NCBI RefSeq assembly: GCF_029760855.1
Contig: NZ_SOSI01000001.1
Span: 248,001 to 312,000 of the forward strand
DNA from: Erythrobacter litoralis
GTDB taxonomy: Bacteria; Pseudomonadota; Alphaproteobacteria; Sphingomonadales; Sphingomonadaceae
Direction: 5' to 3'
DNA: 64,000 bases
Shown: positions 62,828 through 64,000 of the stretch, one piece after another
How the letters are laid out: each line of letters begins with the position of its first letter
Position numbering within the stretch: position 1 is the first letter of the stretch
Translations under genes and position numbers: made by a program
The notes under the pieces: model-generated
Database searches by the model: none
What the model was told of the DNA's origin: nothing
What the model saw: only the letters and a program-made list of their open reading frames with translations

Positions 62828-64000
62828 ATGACATCGCAGGCCACCGATTACGACGTCCTGATCGTGGGTGCGGGCCTATCCGGGATCGGAATGGCTGCGC
62901 ACATGAAGGAGAAGACGCCGGATCGCAGCTTCGCCATCGCCGAGCGGCGCGAGAACCTCGGCGGGACGTGGGACCTGTTCCGCTATCCGGGGGTCCGCTC
63001 CGACAGCGATATGCACACGCTGGGCTTCGAGTTCGAACCGTGGAAGCACGAGAAGTCCATCGCCGATGGGCCTGCGATCCTCGAATATCTCGAACGCATC
63101 GTGGACGAGCGCGACATCCGCCGCCACATCCGCTTCAGGCATACGGTAAAATCGGCCGACTGGCAGGAAGCCGATGCGCGCTGGCACGTGACGCTGGAAA
63201 ATGCGGAAGGCGAGCGCAAGCTGCTGACCGCGAACTTCCTCTATCTCGGTTCGGGCTATTACGACTACGACCAGCCGTACGATCCGGGGTTCGATTTCGG
63301 CGAATTCGAAGGCCGCGTGGTCCATCCGCAATTCTGGCCGGACGATCTCGAATATGCGGGCAAACAGGTCGTCGTCGTCGGATCGGGAGCGACGGCGGTC
63401 ACCATCGTTCCTTCGATGGCCGACAAGGCCGCGAAGGTCACGATGCTGCAACGTACGCCCACATGGATGTTCGGACGGCCGGCGAAAGACAAGTTTGCCA
63501 ACTTCATGCGCAAAATCTTCTCCGAAGAAACGGCGTATAAGATTACGCGATGGAAGAACGTGAAGATGCAGGACTTCATGTTCAAACGCGCGCGAACCAA
63601 ACCGGACAGGGTCAAGAAGGCGTTGTTCGACCACATCGAAAGCGTACTCGGTCCCGATTACGATCGCACCGCCTTCACTCCGCCCTATGATCCGTGGGAC
63701 CAGCGGCTCTGCCTCGTACCCGACAACGACCTGTTCGACGCGATGAATTCGGGCAAGGCGGCCATCGAAACCGGCCATATCGCCGCGTTCGAGAAAGGCG
63801 GTGTCCGCCTGAAGGATGGGCGTTTCCTCCCCGCCGACATCGTGGTGACGGCGACGGGCCTGAAGCTGGCAGTCGCCGGAAAGATCGCCGTTTCCGTTGG
63901 CGGAGTACCCGTCGATTTCTCCGAGCATTATTATTACAAGGGATGCATGTTCTCGAACATACCGAACCTTGCCGTGGTGTTCGGCTATCTCAACGCAAGC
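62828..64000 (+). CDS. Baeyer-Villiger-type flavin monooxygenase (3' end outside window)
   Basis: ATG 62828 follows GAGGAGA, and the frame is open to the window edge (391 codons). It has FAD-binding GAGLSGIG (14-21), the second Rossmann GSGATA (185-190) for NADPH, and F160-x-G-x3-H-x3-W-P171, the Baeyer-Villiger fingerprint FxGxxxHxxxWP. Such enzymes insert oxygen next to ketones, or oxidise N or S atoms, using NADPH. It is divergent from the LacI regulator. The C-terminal part cannot be seen. Confidence 0.88.
   Translation, partial: MTSQATDYDVLIVGAGLSGIGMAAHMKEKTPDRSFAIAERRENLGGTWDLFRYPGVRSDSDMHTLGFEFEPWKHEKSIADGPAILEYLERIVDERDIRRHIRFRHTVKSADWQEADARWHVTLENAEGERKLLTANFLYLGSGYYDYDQPYDPGFDFGEFEGRVVHPQFWPDDLEYAGKQVVVVGSGATAVTIVPSMADKAAKVTMLQRTPTWMFGRPAKDKFANFMRKIFSEETAYKITRWKNVKMQDFMFKRARTKPDRVKKALFDHIESVLGPDYDRTAFTPPYDPWDQRLCLVPDNDLFDAMNSGKAAIETGHIAAFEKGGVRLKDGRFLPADIVVTATGLKLAVAGKIAVSVGGVPVDFSEHYYYKGCMFSNIPNLAVVFGYLNAS

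Noticed and set aside
1..64000. CRISPR arrays, tRNA genes, rRNA genes, IS elements, phage genes
   Set aside because: No regular direct repeats, no tRNA-like cloverleaf in the short gaps, and no transposase, integrase or phage proteins were found by reading both strands.

Overview
The window is GC-rich, densely packed bacterial DNA that looks like a chromosome segment of an aquatic alphaproteobacterium of the order Sphingomonadales, most likely Erythrobacteraceae. The signs are a zwf-edd-glk-eda Entner-Doudoroff operon, an RcdA (DUF1465) homologue next to YdcH-type proteins, a nitrogen-type PTS enzyme I, a sphingomonad-style PEP-CTERM tail, and a microbial rhodopsin paired with a Blh carotene oxygenase. 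No rRNA, tRNA, insertion sequence, prophage or CRISPR array was seen. The taxon is an inference from gene content; no 16S gene is present.

Layout. Bases 1-8257 hold a nine-gene, one-strand operon in which almost every stop codon overlaps the next start (GTGA/ATGA, 1 to 10 nt). It encodes the C-terminus of inositol-3-phosphate synthase, an HD-like protein, a SAM methyltransferase, a Gfo/Idh/MocA oxidoreductase, a zinc-ribbon metallo-beta-lactamase-fold protein, a YcaO enzyme, a TIM-barrel isomerase, a GT4 glycosyltransferase and a PIG-L deacetylase, and it ends in a strong hairpin terminator. This is the best candidate here for an undescribed biosynthetic system: inositol is made, probably oxidised or epimerised, glycosylated and deacetylated as in the first steps of mycothiol synthesis, but an ATP-using YcaO replaces the usual ligase.

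Bases 8300-16000 carry housekeeping genes (a sulfotransferase, serS, surE, a PEP-CTERM protein, a potassium channel with an RCK domain, rimO). Bases 16000-19400 carry a CHASE2-like/EAL c-di-GMP protein, a 12-residue tryptophan-rich micro-ORF with its own terminator, and a transglutaminase-like protein. Bases 19443-24301 are the Entner-Doudoroff operon. Bases 24298-32148 carry tilS, cpoB/ybgF, a RodZ-like gene, ptsP, two YdcH proteins, rcdA and glpK. Bases 32222-36322 carry an MBL hydrolase, nadA and a prolyl oligopeptidase.

Bases 36300-37989 (minus strand) are a light-harvesting module: a rhodopsin with the NTQ motif of light-driven chloride pumps, followed by blh, which makes its retinal. 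Two tandem DUF2254 membrane proteins are divergent from it. Bases 40715-50029 are transporters and metabolic genes (EamA, Old Yellow Enzyme, lipB, MFS, ArsC-like, an orphan [2Fe-2S] subunit, class II aldolase, MATE).

Bases 50076-58254 form a full chemosensory operon cheA-cheW-cheY-cheB-cheR, a GGDEF-EAL protein and a chemoreceptor with no periplasmic domain, without flagellar genes nearby. The right end has a TolB-propeller/amidohydrolase fusion, a LacI regulator and a divergent Baeyer-Villiger-type monooxygenase cut by the window edge.
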